From assembly GCA_009760885.1 (NCBI GenBank), contig CM019716.1, positions 3,787,501-3,851,500 of the forward strand: a DNA stretch of 64,000 bases, given 5' to 3'. Positions within the stretch are counted from its first letter, which is position 1. Each line of letters opens with the position of its first letter. This DNA comes from Achatina immaculata. Lineage: Eukaryota; Mollusca; Gastropoda; Stylommatophora; Achatinidae. This document shows positions 44,725 to 54,444 of this stretch, in pieces. A model generated the notes under the pieces. That model did no database searches. It had not been told where the DNA came from and worked only from the letters and a program-made list of their open reading frames with translations. The position numbers and the translations under genes are program-made.

Positions 44725-44765
44725 TTTCTTTCTTTCTTTCTTTCTGTCTTTCTTTCTTTCTTTAA
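44725..44765. repeat. (TTTC)n microsatellite at S1 end
   Basis: TTTCTTTCTTTC with one TTCTG interruption. Abuts the S1 copy, as (TTC)n does at 50.55 kb. Confidence 0.9.
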
Positions 44766-45065
44766 TCTCTCTGTAACTGAGAGCTGATGTTCTTTGCAGC
44801 TGATGCAGTGAAAGTGTGGCGGCATAGAATGGTATCGTCGTGGGAGCGGGTTATGGCGGCTACTTTTTCACTCCCGGAGTACAGCTAAAAAGCAGGGCGA
44901 TGTGCAATACTTCTTTAGCAGATCCCACCACCATGGGGATTATGGCGATCCCTGACCCGTTAGCCAGGCTAGAATTTCTGTTACTTGGAGGTAACAACGA
45001 AGAGGTGGGGGCAGGGTCTTGGCCAGATAAGGTTAGCTAAACCTGGCGCTAGCATGTCAGCCAAG
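44766..45065 (+). repeat. S1 dispersed repeat copy, near full length
   Basis: AACTGAGAGCTGATGTTCTT, GTCGTGGGAGCGGGTTATGG, CACCACCATGGGGATTATGG, CCTGACCCGTTAGCCAGGCT, then CTAGCATGTCAGCC. One of the best copies in this orientation. Confidence 0.9.
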
Positions 45066-45419
45066 GATTGTCTACTCTGACTTTTCACAATAGTTCGATC
45101 AAGCGGTGCGTTTTTAATGGCGGCTAGTATACATGCCAGGAATTCGCTTTAAGAGTGTTAAACTCAGGAACTCTGGTACTACAGTCAGTGGTTTTCTGTT
45201 TTCTCTGTGTGAAACTCTGTGCAGTACAGATATCTGTAAAGTGCTGTCCGTATTTTTCTCAAAAATCTGTAACTTCTATTTATTGTAATCTCACAGTTTT
45301 TCCTCATTACTTTAGCACTCTTGAATGTACATTTTTAGATTTAATTTTTTTTAGATTACTGTGACCAGAAAACAAGGGTTTTGTGATGAACCTGCAAAAA
45401 TATAATGGAAGTCTGCAAG
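45066..45419. other. No gene seen
   Basis: The plus frame at 45155-45364 has no recognisable domain. Confidence 0.5.
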
Positions 45420-45665
45420 GCAGTGTGACAAGACAGAGTGACAAGACAGAGTGACAAAACAGAGTGACAAGACAGAGTGACAAAACAGAGTGACAAAACA
45501 GAGTGACAAAACAGAGTGACAAAACAGAGTGACAAGACAGAGTGACAAGACAGAGTGACAAGACAGAGTGACAAGACAGAGTGACAAAACAGAGTGACAA
45601 GACAGAGTGACAAAACAGAGTGACAAGACAGAGTGACAAGACAGAGTGACAAAACAGAGTGCGTG
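45420..45665. repeat. Minisatellite, 13-bp unit
   Basis: About 18-19 copies of GTGACAAGACAGA or GTGACAAAACAGA. Because 13 is not a multiple of 3, all three minus-strand frames are open with the same rotating peptide, and none is a gene. Confidence 0.97.
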
Positions 45666-45794
45666 ACAAAATCTTTTGCCTAGCTTGTCATAAAAACAAA
45701 ACAAACTGCGGTAGATGTTCTACATGAAGTTGTCACGAAAAGAGCGTTAAGTTTTCTCTTCCTGTATCTACTGTTCTTGCATTAACTTACACAC

Positions 45795-45945
45795 TCCCTG
45801 CTCATTAAATGTAGCTAATCCCTGCTCATTAAATGTAGCTAAACCTTGCTCATTAACTGTAGCTAAACCCTGCTCATTAACTGTAGCTAAACCCTGCTCA
45901 TTAAATGTAGCTAATCCCTGCTCATTAAATGTAGCTAAGCCACTC
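45795..45945. repeat. Minisatellite, 24-bp unit
   Basis: Six copies of CTGCTCATTAAATGTAGCTA plus A(T/A)CC. Confidence 0.95.
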
Positions 45946-46312
45946 CTTCTTATATTATACTTCCAGACTTACTGCTTCATAAACAAAAACGGAACTTCTA
46001 GAAAAATGAAATCTTGTATACATATAAAATGATAGTAATAGGAAAGCAACACTTTGGTACATGCTGGTGGATATGAGAATGTTATGGCTATTGTAAAACT
46101 GGGTAACAATTAGATGAAAACTGGCATTAATAATACAATGACCATTTAGTACATATAGATTGATAGCAAGAAGAATAACTCTGAAGTCTGGCTCCAATCA
46201 TGACGAGAGTTAGACCACTTTGTTCTGACATAAGCCACCGATAGTTAAAATGTCGATCATTTTATTTATCACTGTAACCAAGGCGACCGGACAAAAGGGA
46301 TGATACGGCCGC

Positions 46313-46490
46313 TGCAGCAGATGACCTGAAGCTGACCAAGACCCTGGCAGACCTCTTCATGTAAGGATGGACATACGGGTTATTGTGCTCCTGAGGCCTG
46401 GATACCACGTGATCTCCTAAAGTGACTGATGCTGCCTTGAAGAGCAGGTATGTTAGGCCGGTCCCGAAACTCAAGAAATCCTTTGTAACC
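46313..46490 (-). repeat. Degenerate S1-like repeat
   Basis: AAGCTGACCAAGACCCTGGC, ACCTCTTCATG and CCAGCTCCTT resemble the minus-orientation S1 at 28.6 kb, but the middle does not align by eye. Confidence 0.35.
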
Positions 46491-47283
46491 AGCTCCTTAT
46501 CCGATTTCTTGCTCTGTGTTTCCAGATAACCACTGCAAAGGTTCTAATTTTACATTTGCAATGTTGTCACACTTCTTTTTATGATTTCAAAAACATTTTG
46601 AATAAAAATGCTTTTCTTTTTTAAGAAAAAAAACCCCTTCTTTCACATATTTTGTTATAGTGTTTACTTCGAGACAGTGCAACTCATCTTAAAAAAACAT
46701 TAATACATTATTATAAATAATAGTTATCTTCCTTGGAGTTATTTTCTCTGTTTAGTGATTTATTCCCGAGCAAGTCAAACGGGCCATTATGTGGGCTGTG
46801 ATAAAATATTTTAAGTTATCTTTCTTCCACATTTGCTTTTCTTTCTTCGAAGACCTTTTCAAAGTTTTGAGTTAAAAATTAAAAGTTTTATTTCTTCCAT
46901 CATATTGTGAGGGGTTACAACTGATTGCATGATAATGACATATTCTCTTTTGCACCTTATGAGGACCTGCAAACAAATTAGATCTTCGTACTACAAGGAG
47001 CTGAGAGAAAAATCCCAAGTGTACAATGAAGATGAGAGATTATGATTATACTAAGTACGGCACCAGCACACTTCTGTACAGCGGTAATCATAATCTCATT
47101 GACGGCAATCAAACAGTTAAAGATCACACATTTTTCACATTTGGCGCTGCTCATGGAAGACAGAGAGTCATATACAGAAGTCGTATCATAACATGAAGCA
47201 TACAAAGACATGCATTTTACTAAACGTTGATTTCGAATAAAAACTGAACTGTGCATAAACTTAACAGCCAATTACCTTTCTTA
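46491..47283. other. No gene seen
   Basis: AT-rich; minus frame 46978-47271 shows no domain. Confidence 0.5.
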
Positions 47284-47828
47284 CATCATACATCTTACAT
47301 CCTTCTCGTGCCGTTAAACGTCACATAGGGCCCACATGGTAGTTCGCCAAGATGTCCTGTCTTTGGCGAGTTTTTCAATCTCATCAAGGGATGTTATGCC
47401 CACTTAATTGGCTTCTCTTAACAATGTCCTCTTTAGAGTTTCAAGTGGTCGACCTCTTTTTCTTCGGCTTGTTATGTTCCATTTGATGGCTTGTTTGGGG
47501 ATTATCTGATTGTTTCTTCTCATCACATGACCGACATATGTCCATCTTCTTTTTCTGATCAACCATGAGACAGGTTGTTGTTTGTTCATCTGTCGGATCT
47601 CTGCGTTGTTCTTGAATTCATTCCAATTTATACCGAGTATTTTCCTTAGACATTTGTTTTCGAAAGAGTCTAATTTCTGGTCTGTTTCTTTAGTTGTTTT
47701 CCAGCTTTCACATGCATAAGTGAAAGTGGATATTACATGTGAATTGAATAATCTTAACCTGGTTTTTGTTCTTATAACTTTTGAATGCCATATGTTCTCA
47801 AGATTCTTGAAGGTCAGTGCTGCTTTGG
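47284..47828 (-). pseudogene. LINE-A fragment (C-terminal domain and 3' end)
   Basis: A minus frame carries FKNLENIWHSKVIRTKTRLR, ISTFTYACESWKTTKETDQK, RRWTYVGHVMRRNNQIIP and SRRKRGRPLETLKRTLLREA. It keeps KNLENIWHSK, i.e. lacks the 4-bp deletion of copies 1 and 2. Truncated 5' at an A/T-rich junction (GGCAAAAAAAAAACC) made of three TTTAGCCAAAAAA-type repeats. More diverged than the 31-37 kb copies. Confidence 0.88.
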
Positions 47829-48214
47829 CAAAAAAAAAACCTTTAGCCAAAAAAATACCTTTAGCCAAAAAAAAAAAACAAAAACAAAACACGATGGACT
47901 TCTGTAACTTTGGTTTCAAGTTATTTTCTTTCAGTTTGTAAAGAGACATGAAGTCGTTTGGCATTCGTTTAACATGGTTGGAGTATGGGCATACATTCTG
48001 AGTCATCAGTTCATGAGAGGTAAGAGAGCTTACGTCATGAAAAAACACGAAGAACGGAATGTCACGCAAACGAACTTTACATTTTAAACAGGTTGCAATG
48101 GGGCCATCACCAACGTTTCAGATATAACCGATAAAGGTAATAATTAATGTCAGATATAAGCGATAAAGGTTATAATTAATGAATTAATCAACATCACTGG
48201 GATTAGTTTTTGTC
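47829..48214. other. No gene seen
   Basis: A-rich repeats at 47828-47890, then unremarkable sequence. Confidence 0.5.
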
Positions 48215-48530
48215 AGATAACTACTGATTTAAAATCACTGACTAGAACTTTGAAGTACTAAAACTTCAGTCATTGACTAGAATTTTTAAGTATGAGAACT
48301 TCAGTTCTTGACTAGAACTTTTAAGTATTATAAATTCAATTATTGATTAGAACCTTTAGTATTAAAACTCCAATCACTGACTAGAACTTTGAAGAATTAA
48401 AACTTCAATTACTGACTAAAACTTTTAAGTATTAGAACTTCAATTATTGACTAAAACTTTGAAGCATTAGAATTTCAATCAATGAATAGAACTTGGAAGT
48501 GCTATAACTTAAATCAAATATTAGAACTTT
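48215..48530. repeat. Minisatellite, about 35-bp unit
   Basis: Eight or nine diverged units of CTGACTAGAACTTTTAAGTA plus TTAAAACTTCAAT. Lies just 3' of the receptor gene's stop codon on its strand. Confidence 0.88.
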
Positions 48531-48672
48531 GAAAAGAAATAAAAGAGAACTGTTTGACGTGTATTGGTTCCCTCCCTTTGTGCTGTGCTTCAGTTTTAAG
48601 ATCAATGCAGAAGCATCAAAAGATATCACGAGGTAGCTTATATACTGTTAGTAAGGTATAGCTGTTGTCATA

Positions 48673-49200
48673 TCAGTGCTCTGAGAACCTCTTTACGCCG
48701 GAACTGTCTACAAGTACTACAGGATGAGTGTTACAACGTTGAGCCTCCGTTACATTCTCGTTTGTTACAACGTGTGTCTTCGGTTCCCCGTTTTCATCAC
48801 CGGAGTTCTTGCACTTGCCGTGGCACAAGTCATAATGGCTTCTTTTACCTGGGATAAAAAGCCTCCTCCCAGATTCTTCTTCCATGCGTCGTCTGCAGCT
48901 TCCGGCAGGAGAACATTTGCTGTCTGAGCGAACGTGGCAGGAGTAAACTTCCGGGACACGGGATGCTGTCCTGTTGTTTTTGTGACCGTTTCGCCACAGC
49001 CTGTTCTGGGCTTGTGTGCTGAACTTAACATCTCCGCGACGTTTGAATGTCTCGGAGATGTAGATCTGCGTTGGACCTTCCGATGTGTCGTGGACGTCAG
49101 AATCACCAAGTCGCCATCGGACAGCTGCTGGACGATACTTGAAGCGACGGCGCATCTGGCAGCAGCAGAGGTAAGACTCGGCCAAGGACTTCAGATCGCT
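48673..49200 (-). CDS. Terminal exon of class A GPCR (cytoplasmic tail), 175 codons plus stop
   Basis: Inferred last exon of the gene whose TM6-TM7 exon is at 52734-52937. On the minus strand a pyrimidine-rich tract ends ACTTTCTCGCCAG just before 49200, and the exon then opens in phase 0, matching the phase-0 donor of the upstream exon. The joined protein would continue from NDNFR with SDLKSLAESYLCCC: a short amphipathic helix-8-like stretch, then three Cys about 20 residues after the NPxxY Tyr, where class A receptors are palmitoylated. A basic QMRRRFKYR follows, then a Ser/Thr/Arg-rich tail with no membrane segment. Stop at 48673-48675. A second minus frame (48765-49109) is also open. I prefer this one for phase and length, but splicing is not proven. 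Confidence 0.6.
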   Translation of the reverse strand, partial: SDLKSLAESYLCCCQMRRRFKYRPAAVRWRLGDSDVHDTSEGPTQIYISETFKRRGDVKFSTQAQNRLWRNGHKNNRTASRVPEVYSCHVRSDSKCSPAGSCRRRMEEESGRRLFIPGKRSHYDLCHGKCKNSGDENGEPKTHVVTNENVTEAQRCNTHPVVLVDSSGVKRFSEH

Positions 49201-49309
49201 CTGGCGAGAAAGTATAAAAGATTTAAGCAATAAACTCACTTCAGGTCGAAAAAATTTCACAGAATGTTAATTCTGCGGTTATTTGAACCAGATTAAAAAG
49301 GGACTTCGT

Positions 49310-49310
49310 G

Positions 49311-49347
<37 letters not shown>
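49310..49347. repeat. (AGAC)n microsatellite
   Basis: Tetranucleotide run inside the receptor's last intron. Confidence 0.95.
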
Positions 49348-49619
49348 TACGTGAAAGTATACTGGTAGATGTTGCCTGAGGACAGTTAAGATGGCTTGCA
49401 ATCATCAGTGCTATTGTGAAAAAGTACAGACCCTCATCGCCCAAGGCGGCTGATGGGTAAGTCAAGGATTACGTTCTCCAATTTCTTTTAATGGAACTTG
49501 CACCTGTTTGTTATAGATATTCTTAGTTAGATTTTAGTTAGATTCCCAGTTTAACTAACTCTAGGCGTTTCAGTAGACTAACCAAGGGAAAAAACCAAAG
49601 TATTCCTTAACCATTTTGA

Positions 49620-49876
49620 CACTGTCAAAGCGAAGGACCAGGAGAATACAGCAAAGAGTCACTTTTGTTACTCCACCAAGGGAGAATAACAATGAGAAGC
49701 CAGCAAAGACTTGCTGCCATATTTTGACTCCGCCAAGGGCTAAGAACCAGGAGAAGCCAACAAAGAGTTGCTGCCATATTGTGACTCCGTCAAGGGCGAA
49801 GAACTAGGAGAAGCCAAGAAAGAGTTGCTGCCATATTTTGACTCCGTCAAGAGCGAAGAATCAGGGAAAGCCAAAG
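49620..49876. repeat. Minisatellite, about 56-bp unit
   Basis: Four units of CCAAGGGCGAAGAACCAGGA plus GAAGCCAACAAAGAGTTGCT and GCCATATTTTGACTCC. Intronic. Confidence 0.88.
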
Positions 49877-50235
49877 ACGAGCTACTGACAATTTTACTGT
49901 AATTCAATGCAATGGCCAACTTAACTCCCTTTATTGTAGTTCAGTAGACTCTAACCCGCTTCATGAAGAAATTGTAAAATCTACATGAAAAATTAAGATT
50001 TTCTTAGGTCTGAATATACACACACCTGAACATTACTGATTCACGTTATGGTAACCTATGATACAAATTCATAGTAGATCAACTGTCTTTGTTCAGCTTG
50101 TCATGTATATCACCTTGTTTAACCATTCAGTCATGTTCTTCTTATATCCGTCATCATTATTACAAGTCTGTACTAAACATTTATCGTTCAACTTCAAGCA
50201 TTTAATTATTATTTTTCTTGCTATCATTCTTTGTT
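49877..50235. other. No gene seen (intron)
   Basis: AT-rich intronic sequence. Confidence 0.55.
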
Positions 50236-50460
50236 AGCGGCCTGGTTGGTTGAGTGGTTAGACGCTGGGGCTACTATTTCGGTGGTACCCGTTCAAGTCC
50301 CAGTAGTGAGGATTTTTCCTGGTACCACCACACCAAACAGGGCCCGGGGTTTACCCAGCCTCTAGATATGGGTATCAGAGAAATCTGAAAGGGCCAGGAC
50401 TTCATGTGCCGATGGTGTTGGAAATAAGGGTCTAACACAGCATCCCCAATATTCCTTAAT
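50236..50460 (+). repeat. tRNA-derived SINE
   Basis: The A box TGGTTGAGTGG (50247-50257) matches the Pol III consensus at every position. The B box GTTCAAGTCC (50291-50300) lies about 33 bp downstream, close to tRNA spacing. The head GCGGCCTGGTTGG.. is tRNA-like but is followed by an unrelated body of about 170 bp (GGATTTTTCCTGGTACCACC .. GGGTCTAACACAGCATCCCC). No 3'-terminal pairing to make a functional tRNA was seen. Confidence 0.75.
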
Positions 50461-50514
50461 AACATGGAAAAATGGAGATTTTAGCATTTTTATCTGCCTT
50501 TTTTTACTTACCAT

Positions 50515-50583
50515 TCATCATCATCATCATCATCATCACCATATTCTTCTTCTTCTTCTTCTACTTCTTCTTTTTCCTTCTTC
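50515..50583. repeat. (ATC)n / (TTC)n microsatellite at S1 end
   Basis: (ATC)n then imperfect (TTC)n immediately left of the S1 copy. Confidence 0.93.
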
Positions 50584-50587
50584 TTTC

Positions 50588-50875
50588 TCTCTGGAACTGC
50601 GTGCTAGTGCTTTTTGCAGTCGATGTGATGAAGATGTTGAGACACAGCTTTGTGAGTGTGTGATGGCGGCTATTTGTTTCAGTCCACTAGTGTAACTAAA
50701 AAGCAGGAGGGCGCAGTGCTTCTTTAGCAGAATCCACCACCCTGGGGAATATAGAGATCCTCTCCCTGTTAACCAGGCTAGATATGTTGCTAGGGCAGTA
50801 ATGGAGAGGTGGGACAGTGTCTTGGTCAGCTAAGGCTCGCCAATCCTGACGCTAGCTTGTCAGCTGCGGGTTGCA
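50588..50875 (+). repeat. S1 dispersed repeat copy, full length
   Basis: TCTGGAACTGCGTGCTAGTG, TTGCAGTCGATGTGATGAAG, GATGGCGGCTATTTGTTTCA, TTCTTTAGCAGAATCCACCA, AGGTGGGACAGTGTCTTGGT, then GACGCTAGCTTGTCAGCTGC. A good reference copy. Confidence 0.92.
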
Positions 50876-50883
50876 AGATTGTC

Positions 50884-51896
50884 AAATTACGACTCAGCCA
50901 CATCCAGTGATGTCTCGACCCAGCCACATCCAGTGAAGTCTCGACTCAGCCACATCCAGTGAAGTCTCGACTCAGCCACATCCAGTGAAGTCTCGACTCA
51001 GCCACATCCAATGAAGTCTCGACTCAGCCACATCCAATGAAGTCTCCAATCAGCCACATCCAGTGAAATCTCGACTCAGCCACATCCAATGAAGTCTCCA
51101 CTCAGCCACATCCAGTAAAGTCCCGACTCAGCCACATCCGGTGAAGTCTCGACTCAGCCACATCCAATGAAGTCTCCACTCAGCCACATCCAATGAAGTC
51201 TCGACTCAGCCACATCCAGTGAAGTCTCGACTCAGCCACATCCAGTGAAGTCTCGACTCAGCCAAATCCAATGAACTCTCGACTCAGCCACATCCAGTGA
51301 AGTCTCGACTCAGCCACATCCAATGAAGTCTCGACTCAGCCACATCCAATGAAGTCTCCACTCAGCCACATCCAGTGAAATCTCGACTCAGCCACATCCA
51401 ATGAAGTCTCCACTCAGCCACATCCAGTGAAGTCTCGACTCAGCCACATCCAGTGAAGTCTCGACTCAGCCAAATCCAATGAACTCTCGACTCAGCCACA
51501 TCCAGTGAAGTCTCGACTCAGCCACATCCAATGAAGTCTCGACTCAGCCACATCCAGTGAAGTCTCGACTCAGCCACATCCAATGAAATCTCGACTCAGC
51601 CACATCCAGTGAAGTCTCGACTCAGCCACATCCAGTGAAGTCTCGACTCAGCCACATCCAGTGAAGTCTCGACTCAGCCACATCCAGTGAAGTCTCGACT
51701 CAGCCAAATCCAATGAACTCTCGACTCAGCCACATCCAGTGAAGTCTCGACTCAGCCACATCCAATGAAGTCTCGACTCAGCCACATCCAATGAAGTCTC
51801 CACTCAGCCACATCCAGTGAAATCTCGACTCAGCCACATCCAATGAAGTCTCCACTCAGCCACATCCAATGAAGTCTCGACTCAGCCACATCCAGT
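50884..51896. repeat. Minisatellite, 26-bp unit with higher-order structure (about 1 kb)
   Basis: About 39 units of CGACTCAGCCACATCCAGTG plus AAGTCT. A rare variant with GCCAAATCCAATGAACTCTC starts at 51261, 51469 and 51703, spacings of 208 and 234 bp, which are exactly 8 and 9 units, and the order of neighbouring variants recurs with it. Intronic in the inferred receptor gene and follows an S1 copy. Confidence 0.97.
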
Positions 51897-51949
51897 CTCA
51901 ACCGTGTGAGCTTAAACACAACTCAACCGTGTGAGCACAAACACAACTC

Positions 51950-52264
51950 AACTGTGTGACATGCCGGGGTTATGACTGGCCAACCATAGCTGACATGCCG
52001 AGGATATGACTGGCCAACCATAGCTGACATGCCGAGGATATGACTGGCCAACCATAGCTGACATGCCGGGGTTATGACTGGCCAACCATAGCTGACATGC
52101 CGAGGATATGACTGGCCAACCATAGCTGACATGCCGGGGTTATGACTGGCCAACCATAGCTGACATGCCGAGGATATGACTGGCCAACCATAGCTGACAT
52201 GCCGGGGATATGACTGGCCAACCATAGCTGACATGCCGGGGTTATGACTGGCCAACCATAGCTG
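51950..52264. repeat. Minisatellite, 34-bp unit derived from the S1 terminus
   Basis: About nine units of CATAGCTGACATGCCG(A/G)GG plus (A/T)TATGACTGGCCAAC. The unit resembles the minus-orientation S1 end (GCTGACATGCTAGC.. then GGTTGGCTAACCATAGCTGA), and the array is directly joined to an S1 copy at 52265. Confidence 0.93.
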
Positions 52265-52500
52265 ACTTAGACCTTGTTCCAAATCTCGTTGGTACGAACA
52301 GAAACAGGCCTAGCTATAGTCCTAGTTGTGGTGGAGTCTGCTAAAGAAATATCGCACACCCCCGCGTTTTAATTGCGCCCCTGGGTTGACAGATTACCTG
52401 CCACAACCCGCCCCCACCCCCACGTCCCCCCGATTCTGTATCTCAGTATCTTCACGACATCCGCTACAAAGAACACCAGCTCTCAGCTCTAGTGAGACTG
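52265..52500 (-). repeat. S1 dispersed repeat copy, GC-shifted
   Basis: AGTTGTGGTGGAGTCTGCTA, AAAGAAATATCGCACACCCC, CACAACCCGCCCCCAC, then CGCTACAAAGAACACCAGCT. Its left end continues into the 34-bp array. Confidence 0.88.
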
Positions 52501-52733
52501 AAGGATGATATTGTTCAAGTGTCCTGGTTGAAAACATTGATTAAATTAACCCACAATGTTGAGATTCTACACAGTTTGATTATATGTCCTACGATCGACA
52601 GACTTTTAGAACTCAAAGTATTTGGAATGGACATAGCCACACACAGCCACACACAGCCGTACAAACATACAAACATACAAACACACGAAGACAATGCGTC
52701 TACGCAAAACAGGTCACATGACCGGTCAGTTAC

Positions 52734-52937
52734 CCGGAAATTATCATTCATGAAGCCGTAAACTACTGGGTTCATGAAGCTGTTGGCCATGGACAGCCAG
52801 TGTACGCAGAAGTAGATGTGGTAGGCGAGGTCCCCAAAAACGTTGTGCTCGAATGTGATTGTGATTGTGAAGAAGAGGTGGAGCGGCAACCAACATAAGC
52901 CAAACAGCAGCACGATGGTGGCCAGCATCTTTACAAC
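52734..52937 (-). CDS. Class A GPCR exon: TM6, extracellular loop 3, TM7
   Basis: A 204-bp (68-codon, phase 0-0) exon of a rhodopsin-like receptor. It reads VVKMLATIVLLFGLCWLPLH (TM6 with the CWLP hinge), a short loop with TFEHNVFGDLAYHIYF, then CVHWLSMANSFMNPVVYGFM (TM7 with NPVVY) and NDNFR, the start of helix 8. Acceptor: AG at 52938-52939 after a TTATCTTCTGC tract. Donor: GTAACT starting at 52733. The KVVKML..CWLP and NS.MNP..YGF.N.NFR patterns are those of peptide receptors in the NPY/tachykinin/RFamide-like group, so a neuropeptide ligand is likely but not determinable. TM1-TM5 exons were not found, and the next exon is probably 48673-49200. Confidence 0.9.
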
Positions 52938-52997
52938 CTGCAGAAGATAAGATGTAAGTGTTTATACATGGTGCAGATAAAGTGCTTCATCTTTTTT

Positions 52998-53000
52998 TCT

Positions 53001-53031
<31 letters not shown>

Positions 53032-53873
53032 CTACAACAACAACAAATACAACAACAACTACTACAACAACAACTACAACAACAACTACAACAACAACAA
53101 CAACAACTACAACAACAACTACAACAACAACTACAACAACAACAAATACAACAACAACAACTACAACAACTACAACAACAACAGCAACAAATACAACAAC
53201 TACAACAACTACAACAACAACAACTACTACTACTACAACAACTACAACAACAACAACAACTACAACAACAACAACTACAACAACTACAACAACAACAACA
53301 ACTACAACAACAACAACAACTACAACAACAACAACAACAACAACTACAACAACAACAACTACAACTACAACAACTACAACAACAACAACAACTACAACAC
53401 CAACAACAACTACAACAACAACAACTTCAACAACAACAACAACAACAACTACTACTACAACAACTACAACAACAACAACTACAACAACTACAACAACAAC
53501 AACTACAACAACAACAACTACTACAACTACTACTATTACTACTACTATTACTACTACTACTACTACAACTACTACTACTACTACTACTACAACTACTAGT
53601 ACTACTACTACTACTACTACCAACAACATTACTGTTACTATTCCTACTACTGTACTTTTCCTGCTGTTACTACTCCTACTGTTACTCCTCTTACTACTAG
53701 CACTATCACTATCATCTTCTACTACAAATACTACTACCACTTCTACTACTGTCACTACCATCATTTACTACTACTACCACTACTGCTACTACTACTACTA
53801 CTACTGCTACTACTATTGCCATCTCCTACTGTTACTTAACTATTACTACTACTACTACTACTACTACTACTAT

Positions 53874-53910
<37 letters not shown>

Positions 53911-53960
53911 GCCATCTCCTACTGTTACTTAACTATTACTACTACTACTTTGTGTTCAAA
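52998..53960. repeat. Trinucleotide microsatellite (CAA/CTA)n, about 960 bp
   Basis: Long imperfect (CAA)n with CTA units, turning into (CTA)n with TTG/CTG interruptions after 53520. It produces open frames on both strands (poly-T, poly-N/Y, poly-V). It starts about 60 bp upstream of the GPCR exon's acceptor in transcript orientation. Confidence 0.98.
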
Positions 53961-54444
53961 TTTCAACTTTTAATTTTCTATGACCAATATTAGAGAGGGA
54001 TCTAATGTTTTTTCTAAACATTTTGATGACCGCTCCAAAGCTTTTGATTTTTTTGTAAGTTACCTCCCTTGACCTCCCTGGGAGAATGTACGGAAGTCTG
54101 AATGGACCTTAATCTTTACTGTCTGTAGTCAAAACTATGGATCCAAGTCTACATAAGCCTGATTATGTCAGTACATTTAAAAAATCAGTAGTTGAAATGA
54201 GTAATGAAAAAAAAACTGTTAAATGATAAACGTGGACAGAGAAGCTATGACTAATATATGGTATATTTCATTTGCATAAAAAGGACATAAATAATGACTA
54301 CCGATGTTGTATATAATTAATGATTTTATTTTTTTTTTTTTGGGCCGGGGAGTGGGTGGAAGGGAGGGAGTCGGGAGGGAGTGGAAGGGAGAGAAAACTA
54401 TTTTATCTTTGTATCACTAATATATCCCAGCTGATGGGAAATGT
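53961..54444. other. No gene seen
   Basis: T-run and G/A-rich tract near 54325-54395. No coding signal. Confidence 0.55.

Noticed and set aside
45307..45704. Three overlapping Cys/Leu/Val-rich minus frames of about 100-120 codons
   Set aside because: A 13-bp tandem repeat read in three frames gives the same rotating peptide.
50236..50310. Functional tRNA gene
   Set aside because: A and B boxes are good, but I could not form convincing acceptor and anticodon stems, and the sequence continues as a SINE body.
50884..51896. CRISPR-like regular repeats
   Set aside because: The 26-bp units are directly contiguous with no unique spacers, and the genome is eukaryotic. The same applies to all other arrays in the window.
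52958..53993. Long poly-Thr, poly-Asn/Tyr and poly-Val open frames
   Set aside because: Direct translation of the (CAA/CTA)n microsatellite in several frames on both strands.
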